From Dinoroseobacter shibae DFL 12 = DSM 16493 (GTDB lineage: Bacteria > Pseudomonadota > Alphaproteobacteria > Rhodobacterales > Rhodobacteraceae), in the NCBI RefSeq assembly GCF_000018145.1, contig NC_009952.1:308501-372500 (forward strand): a DNA stretch of 64,000 bases, given 5' to 3'. Below are positions 34,863-45,464 of the stretch, piece by piece. Position numbers and translations under genes: made by a program. Below the pieces are notes generated by a model, which saw nothing but the letters and a program-made list of their open reading frames with translations, was not told the origin of the DNA and did not search any database. Position 1 is the stretch's first letter. The number at the start of each line of letters is the position of its first letter.

Positions 34863-36224
34863 ATGACGCGATGGTTTTTTCCGCGCCTGGCCGCGGCCGG
34901 GCTGGCAGTATCCCTGTCGGTCGCTGCCCCGGCCCAAGCCGCCGAGGACGTGACGACCTACACGCTGGACAACGGGCTGGAGATCGTGGTGATCGAGGAT
35001 CACCGGGCCGCCGCAGTGACCAACATGGTGTGGTACCGCACCGGTGCCGCCGATGAGCCGCCGGGCAAGTCGGGCATTGCGCATTACCTCGAACACCTGC
35101 TGTTCAAGGGCACCGACGAGCTGGCGCCGGGGGAATTCTCGGCCACGGTGCAGGCCAATGGCGGGTCCGACAATGCGTTCACCTCCTGGGATTACACCGG
35201 ATATTTCCAGCGCGTGGCCGCCGACCGGCTGGAGCTGATGATCAAGATGGAGGCCGACCGCATGGTCGACCTGGAGCTGAGCGAGGAGATCGTTCTGCCC
35301 GAGCGCGACGTGATCCTCGAGGAGCGCAGCCAGCGCGTCGACAGCTCGCCGGGCTCGATCTTCGGCGAGCAGCGGCGCGCGGCGCAGTATCTCAACCATC
35401 CCTACGGCGTCCCGATCATCGGTTGGCGGCACGAGATGGAGCAGTTGAGCCGACAGGACGCGCTGGATTTCTACGAGACCTATTACGCGCCCAACAACGC
35501 CATCCTGATCGTGGCGGGCGACGTGCAGCCCGAGGAGGTCAAGCGGCTCGCGGAGCAGTATTTCGGCCCGATCCCGGCCAACCCGGACCTGCCCGCGCGC
35601 GTGCGCCCGGTGGAGCCGCCGCAGGTGGCCGAGCGGCGCATCGCCTATGCGGACCCGCGGGTGGCGCAGCCTTACGTGATCCGGACCTACCTGGCCCCGG
35701 AGCGGGACAGCGGCGCGCAGGAGACCGCCGCGGCGCTGACCCTGCTGGCAGAGCTTCTGGGTGGGTCGAGTGCCACGTCGTTTCTGGGCGAGAAGCTGGA
35801 ATTCGAGGAAAGCCGCGCGGTCTATACCTCGGCCTTCTATTCCGGCGTGTCGCTGGATGACACGACCTTCGGGCTGATCGTGGTGCCCGCCGAGGATGTG
35901 AGCCTTGCGGAAGCCGAGGCCGATCTCGACCGGGTGCTGGAGCAGTTCATGGCCTCCGAGATCGACGCCGAAGCGCTGGACCGGATCAAGATGCAGGTGC
36001 GCGCGGCGGAGATTTACGGCCGCGACAGCGTGGATGCGCGGGCGCGGGAATACGGCACGGCGCTGACCTCGGGGCTGACCGTGGCGGACGTGCAGGCCTG
36101 GCCCAAGGTGCTGGCCGCCGTGACGGCCGAGGATATCAAGGCGGCCGCCGAGATGGTGTTCGACAAACGCAAGGCGGTGACCGGTTGGCTCATGCGCGAC
36201 GGGGAAGAGGAGCTGATGCAATGA
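34863..36224 (+). CDS. M16-family zinc metallopeptidase, catalytic subunit
   Basis: 453 residues. Signal peptide to about residue 26 (AAPAQAAED), then the inverted zinc motif HYLEHLLFKGT (HxxEH) near residue 80 and the downstream Glu in LSEEIVLPERDVILEE. It is a periplasmic pitrilysin-type protease. It overlaps the next gene (ATGA), whose product has lost the zinc site, so they probably form a heterodimer like mitochondrial processing peptidase subunits. Confidence 0.92.
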   Translation: MTRWFFPRLAAAGLAVSLSVAAPAQAAEDVTTYTLDNGLEIVVIEDHRAAAVTNMVWYRTGAADEPPGKSGIAHYLEHLLFKGTDELAPGEFSATVQANGGSDNAFTSWDYTGYFQRVAADRLELMIKMEADRMVDLELSEEIVLPERDVILEERSQRVDSSPGSIFGEQRRAAQYLNHPYGVPIIGWRHEMEQLSRQDALDFYETYYAPNNAILIVAGDVQPEEVKRLAEQYFGPIPANPDLPARVRPVEPPQVAERRIAYADPRVAQPYVIRTYLAPERDSGAQETAAALTLLAELLGGSSATSFLGEKLEFEESRAVYTSAFYSGVSLDDTTFGLIVVPAEDVSLAEAEADLDRVLEQFMASEIDAEALDRIKMQVRAAEIYGRDSVDARAREYGTALTSGLTVADVQAWPKVLAAVTAEDIKAAAEMVFDKRKAVTGWLMRDGEEELMQ

Positions 36225-37534
36225 GCCGTATTCTGGGCGGGTTCGCCGCGCTGATCCTCTGGGCCGTTCCGGCCTGGGCAATCGTCGACATCCAGGAGGT
36301 GACCTCCCCCGGCGGGATCGAGGCCTGGCTGGTGGAGGATCATTCGATCCCCTTCACCGCGCTGGAGATCCGGTTCGAGGGGGGGGCCGCCCTGGACCCC
36401 GAGGGCAAGCGGGGGGCGGCCTATTTCATGAGCGGGCTGCTCGAAGAGGGCGCGGGGGAGTATGACGCGCGCGGCTACGCGGCCCGGACCGAGGCGCTGG
36501 CGGCGAGTTTCGAGTTCGACATCTCCGACGACAGCCTGGCGATCTCGGCGCGGTTTCTGACCGAGAACCGGGACGAGGCGCTGGAGCATCTGCGCCTGGC
36601 CATCCAGGAGCCGCGTTTCGACGACGAGGCGATCGAGCGGGTGCGGGCGCAGATCCTGTCGGTCATCGCCTCGGACGCGCAGGACCCCAACGCCATCGTC
36701 GGCGCGCGGTTCGATGCGCTGGCCTTTCCCGATCACCCCTATGGCACACCCTACGAGGGCAGCGCCGAGAGTGTCGCGGGGCTGACCCGCGACGACCTGG
36801 TGGCGTCGCACCGCGCGATTCTCGCCCGCGACCGGATCCATGTCGGCGCGGCGGGCGATATCACCGCCGAGGAGTTGGGCGGTGTGCTCGACGCGCTTCT
36901 GGGCGCGTTGCCGGAGACCGGCGCGCCCCTGCCCGAAGACACCGAGGTCGCGCTGACCGGTGGGGTAACGGTGGTGCCCTTCGCCTCGCCGCAATCGGTG
37001 GCGCGGTTCGGCCATGAGGGGCTGGCGCGGGACGACCCGGACTTCTTCCCGGCCTTCATCCTCAACCAGATCGTCGGCGGGGGCGGGTTCAGTTCCCGCC
37101 TGATGCAGGAGGTGCGGGTGGAGCGGGGCCTGACCTATGGCATCGGCTCCTACCTGCTGCCGCTGGACGACGCGGCGCTCTATATCGGGCAGTTCAGTTC
37201 CGACAACACCCGCATCGCCGAGGCCATTGCGGTGATCCGCGAGCAATGGGCCGATATCGCCGCCAACGGGGTGACCGCGGAGGAGCTGGACGAGGCGAAG
37301 GTCTACCTGACCGGGGCCTATCCGCTGCGTTTCGACGGGAACGGGCGGATCGCCAGCATCCTTGTCGGCATGCAGCAGGACGATCTGAGCATCGACTACA
37401 TCCCCACGCGCAACGACAAGGTGCGCGCGGTGACCCTGGAGGATATCGCCCGCGTGGCGGCGCGGCTGCTGCGGCCGGAGGATCTGCGCTTCGTGGTGGT
37501 GGGGATGCCCGAGGGGCTGGAGGCCTCCAACTAG
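36221..37534 (+). CDS. M16-family peptidase-like protein, non-catalytic partner
   Basis: 437 residues. Signal peptide (ILWAVPAWA). The zinc motif is replaced by YFMSGLLEEG, so it cannot hydrolyse peptides alone. The C-terminal domain retains RGLTYGIGSYLLP, the substrate-binding Arg and Tyr of the family. It is coupled to the catalytic subunit upstream by an ATGA overlap, the usual arrangement in alphaproteobacteria. Confidence 0.92.
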   Translation: MSRILGGFAALILWAVPAWAIVDIQEVTSPGGIEAWLVEDHSIPFTALEIRFEGGAALDPEGKRGAAYFMSGLLEEGAGEYDARGYAARTEALAASFEFDISDDSLAISARFLTENRDEALEHLRLAIQEPRFDDEAIERVRAQILSVIASDAQDPNAIVGARFDALAFPDHPYGTPYEGSAESVAGLTRDDLVASHRAILARDRIHVGAAGDITAEELGGVLDALLGALPETGAPLPEDTEVALTGGVTVVPFASPQSVARFGHEGLARDDPDFFPAFILNQIVGGGGFSSRLMQEVRVERGLTYGIGSYLLPLDDAALYIGQFSSDNTRIAEAIAVIREQWADIAANGVTAEELDEAKVYLTGAYPLRFDGNGRIASILVGMQQDDLSIDYIPTRNDKVRAVTLEDIARVAARLLRPEDLRFVVVGMPEGLEASN

Positions 37535-37573
37535 CCCTAGGCGACTCGGCGCGGTCATGCTACATCCGGTGGC

Positions 37574-39439
37574 ATGTCCGCGCCCAACCCCAATATCATG
37601 CCTTCGCACCCGGATCTTGCGGCGCGCCCGGTGATCCGGCAGCTCGACGAGGCCGCCATCAACCGCATCGCCGCGGGCGAGGTGATCGAACGCCCCGCCT
37701 CCGCCGTCAAGGAGTTGGTGGAGAACGCGCTCGATGCCCAGGCCCGGCAGATCGAGATTGCCTATGCGGACGGGGGCAAGACCCTGCTGCGGGTGACCGA
37801 TGACGGCATCGGGATCGCCGCCGGGGATCTGCCGCTGGCGCTGGCGCGGCACGCTACGTCCAAGATCGACGGCGCGGATCTTCTGAACATCCATACCTTC
37901 GGTTTCCGGGGCGAGGCGCTGCCGTCGCTCGGCGCGGTCGGGCGGCTGACCATCGCCTCGCGCGCGGCGGGTGCGGAGGCGGCGGAGGTCACGGTGGAGG
38001 GCGGGCGCATGGGCCCGGTCCGGCCCGCGGCGCTGAACCGCGGCACGGTCGTCACCTTGCGCGATCTGTTTTCCGCCACGCCCGCGCGGCTGAAATTCCT
38101 GCGCTCGGACCGGGCGGAGGTGCAGGCGATCGGCGAGGTCGTGCGCCGCCTCGCCATGGCCGAGCCGTCCGTGGGCTTCACCCTGCGCGATGTCTCCGGG
38201 GGCGGCGAGGGGCGGGTGACCTTCCGCGTGGCGCCGGAGCAGGGTGATTTGTTCGACGCGCTGCACCGGCGGCTGGGCAGGGTTCTGGGTTCGGAGTTCG
38301 CCGAGAATGCGCTGAGGATCGAGGGGGAGCGGGAGGGGCTGCGCCTGTCCGGATATGCGGCCCTGCCGACCTATTCGCGCGGCGCGGCGGTGGCGCAGTT
38401 TCTCTTCGTCAACGGGCGGCCCGTGCGCGACAAGCTGCTGGTGGGCGCGCTGCGCGGGGCTTATGCGGATTTCCTGAGCCGGGACCGGCATCCGGCGGCG
38501 GTGCTCTTTGTCGACTGCCCGCCGGAGCGGGTGGATGTGAACGTCCATCCCGCCAAGTCCGAGGTGCGCTTCCGCGAGCCCGGGGTGGCGCGCGGGCTGA
38601 TCGTCACCGCCCTGCGCCATGCCCTGGCCGAGGCCGGGCACCGGGCGTCGAGCACCGTGGCCGATGCCACCCTGGGCGCGTTCCGGGCGCCGGACGCGGT
38701 CGGGAGCGGCGCGCGGATCTACCAGATGGACCGACCCTCTGCGGCGGCCCTGGGGCGCAGCACCGCCTGGCAGGCCCCGGAGACCGCGGCGCAGGGCTTC
38801 GGATTTGCCGAGGCGCCGTCGGCCCGGGTGGAGCCTGCCGAGACCGTCGAGGCCATCGCGCGGCCCCTCGGGGCGGCGCGTGCGCAGCTCCACGAGAATT
38901 ACATCGTGGCCCAGACCGAGACCGGCATGGTGCTGGTCGATCAGCACGCGGCCCATGAGCGGCTGGTCTATGAGCGGCTCAAGGCGCTGATGGCGGAGAA
39001 CGGCGTGCCGTCCCAGGCCCTGCTGATCCCCGAGATCGTCGAGATGTCGGAGGCCGACGCGCGGACCCTGCTGGACCGTTCCGAAGAACTTGCCGCGCTG
39101 GGCTTGCGGATCGAGCCCTTCGGGCCCGGTGCGGTGGCCGTGCGTGAGACACCGGCGCTGCTGGGGCCGGTGAAGGCCGAGGCGTTGTTGCGCGATATCC
39201 TGGACGAGCTTTCGGACCTGGGCCAGACCGATGCGCTGCAGGCGCGGATCGAGGCGATCCTGTCGCGCATGGCGTGCCACGGTTCGGTCCGGTCCGGGCG
39301 GCGGATGAGCGGGGAGGAGATGAACGCGCTTTTGCGCCAGATGGAGGCGACGCCCCATTCGGGCCAGTGCAACCACGGGCGGCCCACCTATGTGGAGCTG
39401 AAACTGGCCGATATCGAGCGGCTCTTCGGGCGCACATGA
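37574..39439 (+). CDS. mutL: DNA mismatch repair protein MutL, endonuclease type
   Basis: 621 residues. GHKL ATPase motifs: [39 protein letters not shown] and [13 protein letters not shown]. The C-terminal domain carries [12 protein letters not shown], which fits the DQHA(x2)E(x4)E endonuclease motif, plus [11 protein letters not shown] and CNHGRPT. Thus MutL itself should nick, as in organisms without MutH. A second ATG lies 8 codons in. It overlaps rmuC (ATGA). Confidence 0.96.
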   Translation: MSAPNPNIMPSHPDLAARPVIRQLDEAAINRIAAGEVIERPASAVKELVENALDAQARQIEIAYADGGKTLLRVTDDGIGIAAGDLPLALARHATSKIDGADLLNIHTFGFRGEALPSLGAVGRLTIASRAAGAEAAEVTVEGGRMGPVRPAALNRGTVVTLRDLFSATPARLKFLRSDRAEVQAIGEVVRRLAMAEPSVGFTLRDVSGGGEGRVTFRVAPEQGDLFDALHRRLGRVLGSEFAENALRIEGEREGLRLSGYAALPTYSRGAAVAQFLFVNGRPVRDKLLVGALRGAYADFLSRDRHPAAVLFVDCPPERVDVNVHPAKSEVRFREPGVARGLIVTALRHALAEAGHRASSTVADATLGAFRAPDAVGSGARIYQMDRPSAAALGRSTAWQAPETAAQGFGFAEAPSARVEPAETVEAIARPLGAARAQLHENYIVAQTETGMVLVDQHAAHERLVYERLKALMAENGVPSQALLIPEIVEMSEADARTLLDRSEELAALGLRIEPFGPGAVAVRETPALLGPVKAEALLRDILDELSDLGQTDALQARIEAILSRMACHGSVRSGRRMSGEEMNALLRQMEATPHSGQCNHGRPTYVELKLADIERLFGRT

Positions 39440-40668
39440 TCGAGATCGCGGGCAGGGTCTGGAGCGAACAGGAACTGGTGCTGGCCGGGGCGGCGGCGCT
39501 GGGCATCGTGCTGCTGTCGATGCTGATCCTGCTGGTGGTGGCGGTGCGGGCCGCCGGACGCTCGGCCCGGGCGACCGAGCCGCTGGTGGTGCAGGTCGAC
39601 ACGTTGGGCCGCGCGGTCGAGGCGCTGGGCCAAGGGCAGCACGCGCTGTCGGGGGGGCTGAAATCGGTGTCGGACGCCCAGGCCACGGCGCAGATGCACA
39701 TGGTCCAGACCATGGAGGCCCGCCTGGCCCATGTGCAGCAGCAGATGACCGAAACGCTCCATGCCAATGCGTTGAAATCCGCGAATGCCCTGTCGGAGAT
39801 GCAGACGCGGATGAACGAGACCCTGTCGGGCAGTTCGGAGAAAACCACGAAATCCCTGACCCAGTTGCAGGAGCGGCTGGCCACGATCGACAAGGCCCAG
39901 ACCAATATCGAGAAGCTGTCGGGCGATGTGCTGAGCCTGCAGGATATCCTGTCGAACAAGCAGACCCGCGGCGCGTTCGGGGAAATCCAGCTCCATGACA
40001 TCGTGTCCAAGGCGCTGCCGGCGGATGCCTATGCGATGCAGGCGACGCTGAGCAACGGCAAGCGCGCGGATTGCCTGATCGGGCTGCCGAACCCGCCGGG
40101 CCCCATCGTCATCGACAGCAAGTTCCCGCTGGAGGCCTACGAGAAGCTGCGCGCCGCCGGCACCCCGGCGGAGCAGACGCTCGCCCTGCGGGAGATGAAG
40201 GCCGCGGTGCGCACCCATATCAAGGCGATTGCCGAGCGCTACATCATCGAAGGCGAGACCGCGGACGGGGCGCTGATGTTCCTGCCGTCCGAGGCGGTCT
40301 ATGCGGAACTGCACGCCTCCCTGCCGGAGGTGGTGCGCGAGGGCTTCGCGGCCCGGGTCTGGATCGTGTCGCCCACCACCTGCATGGCGACGCTGAACAC
40401 CATGCGCGCGGTGCTGAAGGATGCGCGGATGCGCGAGCAGGCGGGGGCGATCCGCAAGACCCTGGGAATGCTGCACCGGGATGTGGAGATCGTGCTGGAG
40501 CGGGTGGCGAAGCTCGACACCCATTTCAACCAGGCGCGCCAGGACCTCGACGGGATCACCACGGCCGCCGAGCGCGCAGGCAAGCGCGCGGGGCGGCTGG
40601 AGAGCTTCGATTTCGACGAACAGAATGACGGACCGCAGCTGATCTCGGTGGCGGATCCATCGCGCTGA
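39436..40668 (+). CDS. rmuC: DNA recombination protein RmuC homologue
   Basis: 410 residues. One membrane helix at about 16-37, a long coiled-coil to about 165, then the RmuC nuclease-like domain with [34 protein letters not shown] and [12 protein letters not shown]. It limits inversions between short repeats. It overlaps mutL, which ties both to genome stability. Confidence 0.93.
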   Translation: MIEIAGRVWSEQELVLAGAAALGIVLLSMLILLVVAVRAAGRSARATEPLVVQVDTLGRAVEALGQGQHALSGGLKSVSDAQATAQMHMVQTMEARLAHVQQQMTETLHANALKSANALSEMQTRMNETLSGSSEKTTKSLTQLQERLATIDKAQTNIEKLSGDVLSLQDILSNKQTRGAFGEIQLHDIVSKALPADAYAMQATLSNGKRADCLIGLPNPPGPIVIDSKFPLEAYEKLRAAGTPAEQTLALREMKAAVRTHIKAIAERYIIEGETADGALMFLPSEAVYAELHASLPEVVREGFAARVWIVSPTTCMATLNTMRAVLKDARMREQAGAIRKTLGMLHRDVEIVLERVAKLDTHFNQARQDLDGITTAAERAGKRAGRLESFDFDEQNDGPQLISVADPSR

Positions 40669-40693
40669 CCGCCCCGGTCGCGGGCCGGGCGTG

Positions 40694-41365
40694 TCAGATG
40701 CGCAGGAAGGGCTGCGCGATTTTCGGCAGGATGCTGCGGAATTTCAGCGGCGCGTCGGTCGCGGCGAGGCAGATGCAGGCCTCCCCCGCTTCGGCCACCG
40801 GGGTGTGTTCCACATTCGGGTCGGCCACCTCGATGTCGCCCGGGCCGAACCGGTCGAATTCGTCCCGGAAGGCCCCTTGCAGCACCAGGGTCAGCTCGGT
40901 CCCGTGATGGCCGTGATCGGGCACTTCGGCCCCGGCCGGGATATAGAGCAGCCGCACGGACGCTTCCTTGGAGGTCGGCAGGATCGCCTGTCGCACCCCG
41001 AGACCCACAGAGCGCCAATTCACATCCTCCACATCGCCCTTCACGTATTCCGCAAGCGGGCTGGGGAAGACGGAGCTGCGCGGCGCGGACCCGTTTGTCA
41101 TGGATTTGGGCAGCTTGATCGGCCCTTTGGGCGGCAGCGCCTGGATCGCGGCAAGGCATTTGTCCAGCGCCTCGGGCGCCAGCTCGACCTCGGCGGTATC
41201 CTCGAGCAGCGCCCCGCCGACCGCGTCATGGGCGGCCAGGGCGGCGCGGCAGTCATCGCACATGGAGATATGGGTTGCGACCACGAGGCTGAACGCCTCG
41301 GGCAAGGTGCCCGCGGAATACGCCATCAGGAGTGCGTCGTTCAGGTGGTGCTTGATACCGGTCAT
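40694..41365 (-). CDS. chrR: Anti-sigma factor ChrR (zinc anti-sigma domain plus cupin)
   Basis: 223 residues. The N-terminal zinc anti-sigma domain has ligands His6 or His7, His32, Cys36 and Cys39 (HISMCDDC). The C-terminal cupin has DHGHHGTELTLVLQG and VEHTP metal ligands. It holds RpoE inactive until singlet oxygen triggers release. The ATG is 6 bases after the rpoE stop, so the two are cotranscribed. Confidence 0.94.
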   Translation of the reverse strand: MTGIKHHLNDALLMAYSAGTLPEAFSLVVATHISMCDDCRAALAAHDAVGGALLEDTAEVELAPEALDKCLAAIQALPPKGPIKLPKSMTNGSAPRSSVFPSPLAEYVKGDVEDVNWRSVGLGVRQAILPTSKEASVRLLYIPAGAEVPDHGHHGTELTLVLQGAFRDEFDRFGPGDIEVADPNVEHTPVAEAGEACICLAATDAPLKFRSILPKIAQPFLRI

Positions 41366-41371
41366 GGCGTT

Positions 41372-41941
41372 CTACTGCTTTAATTCATGCCTCAGCTTGT
41401 CCAGCGCTAACCTAAGTCGCGACTTGATCGTGCCAAGGGGTAAACCCGTTTGGGTTGCAATCTCGCTGTGGGACATATCCCCGAAATAGCAACGTTCAAC
41501 AAGTATACGTTGCTTCTCGGGCAACTGGATCAGTGCGGCCTGAAGTTTTTCGCTTTCTTGTTGAAGCATGAGGACATCGGCCTGGTCGGGCTCGGGTTCC
41601 GGACCCCAGGGAAGCTCCTCTGGTTCCGGGCGGCGTTCCTTGCGGAGCATGTCGATCCGGCGGTTCCGGGCGATGGTGAAGATCCAGGTGGCTACGCTCG
41701 CGCGGCTGGGATCGAACATATGCGCCTTCTGCCAGACCGTGGTCATGACGTCCTGCGCGCAATCCTCGGCCAGGGTGTCGGAGGCGCCGGACTTGATCAG
41801 GAAGGCCTTGATGCGCGGCGCGAAGTGCCGGAACAGGCGCGCGAATGCAGCCGTATCCTGCCGGTCGCGAATGGCCAGCATGACCGAGACCCATTCCATG
41901 TCGAGGGGCCGCTCCATCGTCGTCTTGTGCGCCAGTGCCAC
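41372..41941 (-). CDS. rpoE: ECF sigma factor RpoE (singlet-oxygen response, ECF11 type)
   Basis: About 189 residues. Region 2: DCAQDVMTTVWQKAHMFDP and ATWIFTIARNRRIDMLRK. Region 4: LIQLPEKQRILVERCYFGDMSHSEIATQTGLPLGTIKSRLR. The GTG at 41941 has AAAGGA 8 bases upstream and is preferred; the ATG at 41917 has no ribosome-binding site. Directly followed by chrR. It probably drives the divergent operon that starts at 42149; the 207-base gap holds no clear consensus promoter by eye. Confidence 0.92.
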   Translation of the reverse strand: MALAHKTTMERPLDMEWVSVMLAIRDRQDTAAFARLFRHFAPRIKAFLIKSGASDTLAEDCAQDVMTTVWQKAHMFDPSRASVATWIFTIARNRRIDMLRKERRPEPEELPWGPEPEPDQADVLMLQQESEKLQAALIQLPEKQRILVERCYFGDMSHSEIATQTGLPLGTIKSRLRLALDKLRHELKQ

Positions 41942-42148
41942 CCGGGTCCTTTCCTGACCGCTTCCGTCCCACCGGCACACTTTAGAGAGCGATCCCCGGC
42001 TATGCACCAAAAATATCCGTGTGGACCGCAAGTTAAATCCCGCCGAAGGCTGGTCCTGACGGTTTTTTTGGCATCTTTGGAAGAAAGACAAATCCAACGC
42101 GCTTGTCAGTGCGTATGTCAACCAGACAGGACACGAGGGAACCAGTTC

Positions 42149-43453
42149 ATGCCATTCGAGACGACAAGAGGGGCATCGCGGCGAGTCGCGGTGATCGGAG
42201 GGGGTATATCCGGGTTGGGCGCGGCCCATCTTTTGGCAAAGGATCACAGCGTCGTGGTGTTCGAGGCCGAGAGCCGGTTCGGAGGCCACGCGCGCACGGT
42301 CACGGCCGGGCGCTTCGGGGACCAGCCGGTGGATACGGGCTTCATCGTGTTCAACTATGCCAACTATCCCAACCTGACCAAACTCTTCGACGAACTCGAC
42401 GTGCCGGTGAAGAAGTCGGACATGAGCTTTGCGGCCTCCATCGACGGCGGGCGGCTGGAATACGGGCTGCGCACGCTCGGAACGCTGTTCGCACAGAAGC
42501 GTAACCTGTTCAGACCGGCCTATCTGCGGATGATCAAGGATATCGCCACCTTCAACCGCCGCGCGGTCGAGGTGGCCGACGACCCGGAGATCACCATCGG
42601 GCAGTTCCTGGACAAGCTCGGCACCGGGCCGTGGTTCCGGGATTACTACATCACGCCGCTCTCGGGGGCGATCTGGTCGACGCCGGTGTCGAAGATCCTC
42701 GATTTCCCGGCCCGCGCCATGGTGCAGTTCTTCGAAAACCACGCCCTGCTGGGCGCCACCGGGCAGCACCAGTGGTACACGGTCGACGGCGGCTCCATCG
42801 AATATGTCTCGCGCCTGTCGCGTTCGCTGAACGAGGCCGGGGTGGAGATGCGCGCCCCGGCGAAGGTCACCGCGGTGCAGCGGATCGAGGACGGGGTGCT
42901 GGTCAAGGTCGAAGGCGGCGACTGGGAGCCGTTCGACGACGTGGTCTTCGCCGCCCATTCGGATCAGACCCTCGGCATGCTCGCCGACAGCTCCGAGGCA
43001 GAGCGCGCGGCGCTCGGCGCGGTGAAGTACCAGGCGAACGAGGCGATCCTGCACGGCGATGCCAGCACCATGCCGCAGCACCGCAACATCTGGGCCGCCT
43101 GGAACTATGTCGAAGAACGCGGCAAGACCGCCGACCGGATCGACCTGACCTACTGGATGAACAAGCTGCAATCGATCCCCAACGACGATCCGCTCTTCGT
43201 GACGCTCAACACCACCAGGCCGATCCGCGACGCGCTGATCTATGACACGGTGACCTTCCACCACCCGGTCTACGACATGCCGGCGCAGCATGCGCGCGAG
43301 GCGCTGCGGTCCATGCAGGGGATGCGCAACACCTATTTCTGCGGCGCCTGGATGCGCAACGGCTTCCATGAGGACGGGTTCGCCAGTGCCGTGGACGCGG
43401 TCGCGGTCCTGAACGCGCGCAACCGGGCCCCGAACAAGGTGGCCGCGGCATGA
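42149..43453 (+). CDS. FAD-dependent amine-oxidase-like protein (RSP1091-like)
   Basis: 434 residues. N-terminal dinucleotide fold RRVAVIGGGISGLGAAHLL (about 11-29) with FEAESRFGGHARTV, and FCGAWMRNGFHEDGFASA near the C-terminus, which closes the FAD site. It is the first gene of the operon divergent from rpoE-chrR. The same gene order occurs in Rhodobacter sphaeroides, where the RpoE-dependent homologue is linked to furan fatty acid formation; the exact step is from memory and not shown here. GAGGGA precedes the ATG. Confidence 0.88.
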   Translation: MPFETTRGASRRVAVIGGGISGLGAAHLLAKDHSVVVFEAESRFGGHARTVTAGRFGDQPVDTGFIVFNYANYPNLTKLFDELDVPVKKSDMSFAASIDGGRLEYGLRTLGTLFAQKRNLFRPAYLRMIKDIATFNRRAVEVADDPEITIGQFLDKLGTGPWFRDYYITPLSGAIWSTPVSKILDFPARAMVQFFENHALLGATGQHQWYTVDGGSIEYVSRLSRSLNEAGVEMRAPAKVTAVQRIEDGVLVKVEGGDWEPFDDVVFAAHSDQTLGMLADSSEAERAALGAVKYQANEAILHGDASTMPQHRNIWAAWNYVEERGKTADRIDLTYWMNKLQSIPNDDPLFVTLNTTRPIRDALIYDTVTFHHPVYDMPAQHAREALRSMQGMRNTYFCGAWMRNGFHEDGFASAVDAVAVLNARNRAPNKVAAA

Positions 43454-44208
43454 GCGTGCTCGACCATATCGAGGCGCAGACCTTTCACGGGCGCCGGGGC
43501 GGTGTGGAGAACGATTTCCGCTATTCCATCGACTACCTGCTGATCGACCCGGAGGCGGAGCCGAAGACGCCGTTTTTCTTCTCGCGCAACCGGGCCAATC
43601 TCGCCTCCCTGCGGGACCGGGACCATGGCGGGGCACCGGGGCAGGGGACCGGGGCGAACTGGGTGCGCGACCTGCTGCATATCCAGGACCTGGAGGTCGC
43701 GGACGGCCAGATCCTGCTGCTGGCGCAGCCGCGTATCCTCGGCCATGTGTTCAATCCGGTCTCCTTCTGGCTGTGCCATGACATGGACGGGGCGCTGCGG
43801 GTGGTCATTGCCGAGGTCTCCAACACCTTCGGGGACCGGCATTGCTATCTCTGTCACCGCGACGACCTGGCGCCGATCACCCGCTCGGACATCCTGAGCG
43901 CGCAGAAGATCTTCCATGTCTCGCCGTTCCAGCCCGTCGAGGGCAGCTATACCTTCCGCTTCGACATGCGGCCCGACCGTGTCGGGGTCTGGATCGACTA
44001 CACCACCGGCAACGAGGGTCTGATCGCCACGCTGACCGGAATGCGCAAGCCGATGACGAGCCTGGGCATCCTCAAGGCCTGCCTGCGGCGCCCGCTGGGC
44101 TCGCGCCGGGTGCTGGGGCTCATCCATTGGCAGGCGCTCAAGCTGTGGTGGAAAGGCGCGATCTATCGCAGCCGCCCGGAACCGCCGGTGGAGGACATCT
44201 CCAGGTGA
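43450..44208 (+). CDS. DUF1365 protein (RSP1090-like)
   Basis: 252 residues. RRGGVENDFRYSIDYLLID at the N-terminus, FSRNRANLASLRDRDHGG, then RILGHVFNPVSFWLCHD and FHVSPFQPVEGSYTFRF are the DUF1365 marks. No classical cofactor motif is seen, but several conserved His and Asp residues could bind a metal. It overlaps the oxidoreductase stop (ATGA), and both are presumed to act on membrane acyl chains in the singlet-oxygen response. Confidence 0.88.
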   Translation: MSVLDHIEAQTFHGRRGGVENDFRYSIDYLLIDPEAEPKTPFFFSRNRANLASLRDRDHGGAPGQGTGANWVRDLLHIQDLEVADGQILLLAQPRILGHVFNPVSFWLCHDMDGALRVVIAEVSNTFGDRHCYLCHRDDLAPITRSDILSAQKIFHVSPFQPVEGSYTFRFDMRPDRVGVWIDYTTGNEGLIATLTGMRKPMTSLGILKACLRRPLGSRRVLGLIHWQALKLWWKGAIYRSRPEPPVEDISR

Positions 44209-45464
44209 CCGATGCAGCCGCCACGGTGATCGCAGCGGACAAGCCGCGCCTTCCGGGCTTTGCGGTCTTCGCGGCGATGATCGCGGCGGCGGGGTTGCCG
44301 ATCTACATCCATGCGCCGAAATTCTACGTGGACACCTACGGGGTGAGCCTTGCGGCGCTTGGCGGTGTTCTGTTCGTGCTGCGGATGCTGGATTTCGCGC
44401 AGGACCCCTTGCTGGGCTGGCTGTCGGAGCGCACGCGCAAGGCCCGCGCGGCGATGGTGACGGGGGCGGTGGCGCTGCTGGCCCTGTCGATGCTGGGGCT
44501 GTTCGCGGTCGCGCCGCCGATCGCGCCCCTGTGGTGGTTCGCCCTGACCCTGACCGGGCTCTTTTCGGCCTTCAGCTTCCTGACCATCAGCTTTTACGCC
44601 CAGGGCGTGCAGGCCGCCGACAGTCTCGGGCCCAAGGGGCACACGCGGCTCGCCAGCTGGCGGGAGACCGGCGCTCTGCTGGGCGTGTGCGTGGCGGCCG
44701 TGGCGCCGACGCTCCTGATGGGCACCCAGGCGCCCTTCACGGCCTTCGCGCTGGGCTTTGCCATCCTGTGCGGCGGGGCGCTTTGGGCCATGCGCGGACA
44801 GTGGAGTGCGGTCGCACTGCCCACGTCCCCCGAGAGCGGCTTTCGCATCGTGCTGCGCGACCCCACGGCGCGCTGGCTTCTGGTGCTGGCGCTGGTCAAC
44901 GCGACCCCGGTCGCGGTCAGCTCCACCCTGTTTTTGTTCTTCGTCGAAAGCCGCCTGGACGCGCCGGGCATGGAAGGCCCGCTGCTGCTGCTGTTCTTTC
45001 TGGCCGCGGCGGCCTCCGCCCCGCTCTGGGGCAGGGCCGCGGCGCGGTTCGGGGCCAAGCGCAGCCTCTTGTCGGGCATGGTGCTGTCCATCGTGGCCTT
45101 CGCGGGCGCGGCCCTGCTGGGGGCGGGGGACACCGCGCTCTTTGCGCTGGTCTGCCTCGGCTCGGGGGCGGCACTGGGTGCGGATCTGACGCTGTTGCCC
45201 GCGATTTTCGCCCGCCGCATGGCCAGGATCGCGCCCACGGCGGCCGAAGGCTTCGGCCTGTGGTCGCTGGTGTCCAAGTTTACTCTGGCTTTTGCGGCGG
45301 TCGCTCTACTTCCGCTCCTAGAGACGACCGGATTTACGACAGGTCCCGATAACGACCCGCAAGCGCTGCGCATGCTGACCATTCTGTATGCGGTGGTGCC
45401 TTGTGTTCTGAAACTGGTGGCGATCACCCTTCTGACCGCCATCCGATTGGAGGAAGACGACTGA
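44205..45464 (+). CDS. MFS/GPH-type transporter (RSP1089-like)
   Basis: 419 residues, about 12 hydrophobic helices. LRMLDFAQDPLLGWLSERTRKARA is the cation-symporter (GPH) loop between helices 2 and 3. The GTG start overlaps the DUF1365 stop (GTGA). Part of the RpoE target operon; substrate unknown. Lipid or lipid precursor flipping would fit the neighbours but is only a guess. Confidence 0.85.
   Translation: MTDAAATVIAADKPRLPGFAVFAAMIAAAGLPIYIHAPKFYVDTYGVSLAALGGVLFVLRMLDFAQDPLLGWLSERTRKARAAMVTGAVALLALSMLGLFAVAPPIAPLWWFALTLTGLFSAFSFLTISFYAQGVQAADSLGPKGHTRLASWRETGALLGVCVAAVAPTLLMGTQAPFTAFALGFAILCGGALWAMRGQWSAVALPTSPESGFRIVLRDPTARWLLVLALVNATPVAVSSTLFLFFVESRLDAPGMEGPLLLLFFLAAAASAPLWGRAAARFGAKRSLLSGMVLSIVAFAGAALLGAGDTALFALVCLGSGAALGADLTLLPAIFARRMARIAPTAAEGFGLWSLVSKFTLAFAAVALLPLLETTGFTTGPDNDPQALRMLTILYAVVPCVLKLVAITLLTAIRLEEDD

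Noticed and set aside
36014..39376. 1120-codon open frame on the minus strand
   Set aside because: Mirror of the M16 and mutL genes; composition rich in Arg, Gln, His and Pro with no domain.
41942..42148. RpoE-type promoter between rpoE and the divergent operon
   Set aside because: A weak AATCC / TATGTC pair at 18-base spacing can be drawn on the plus strand, but it is too far from the consensus I remember to be listed as a feature.
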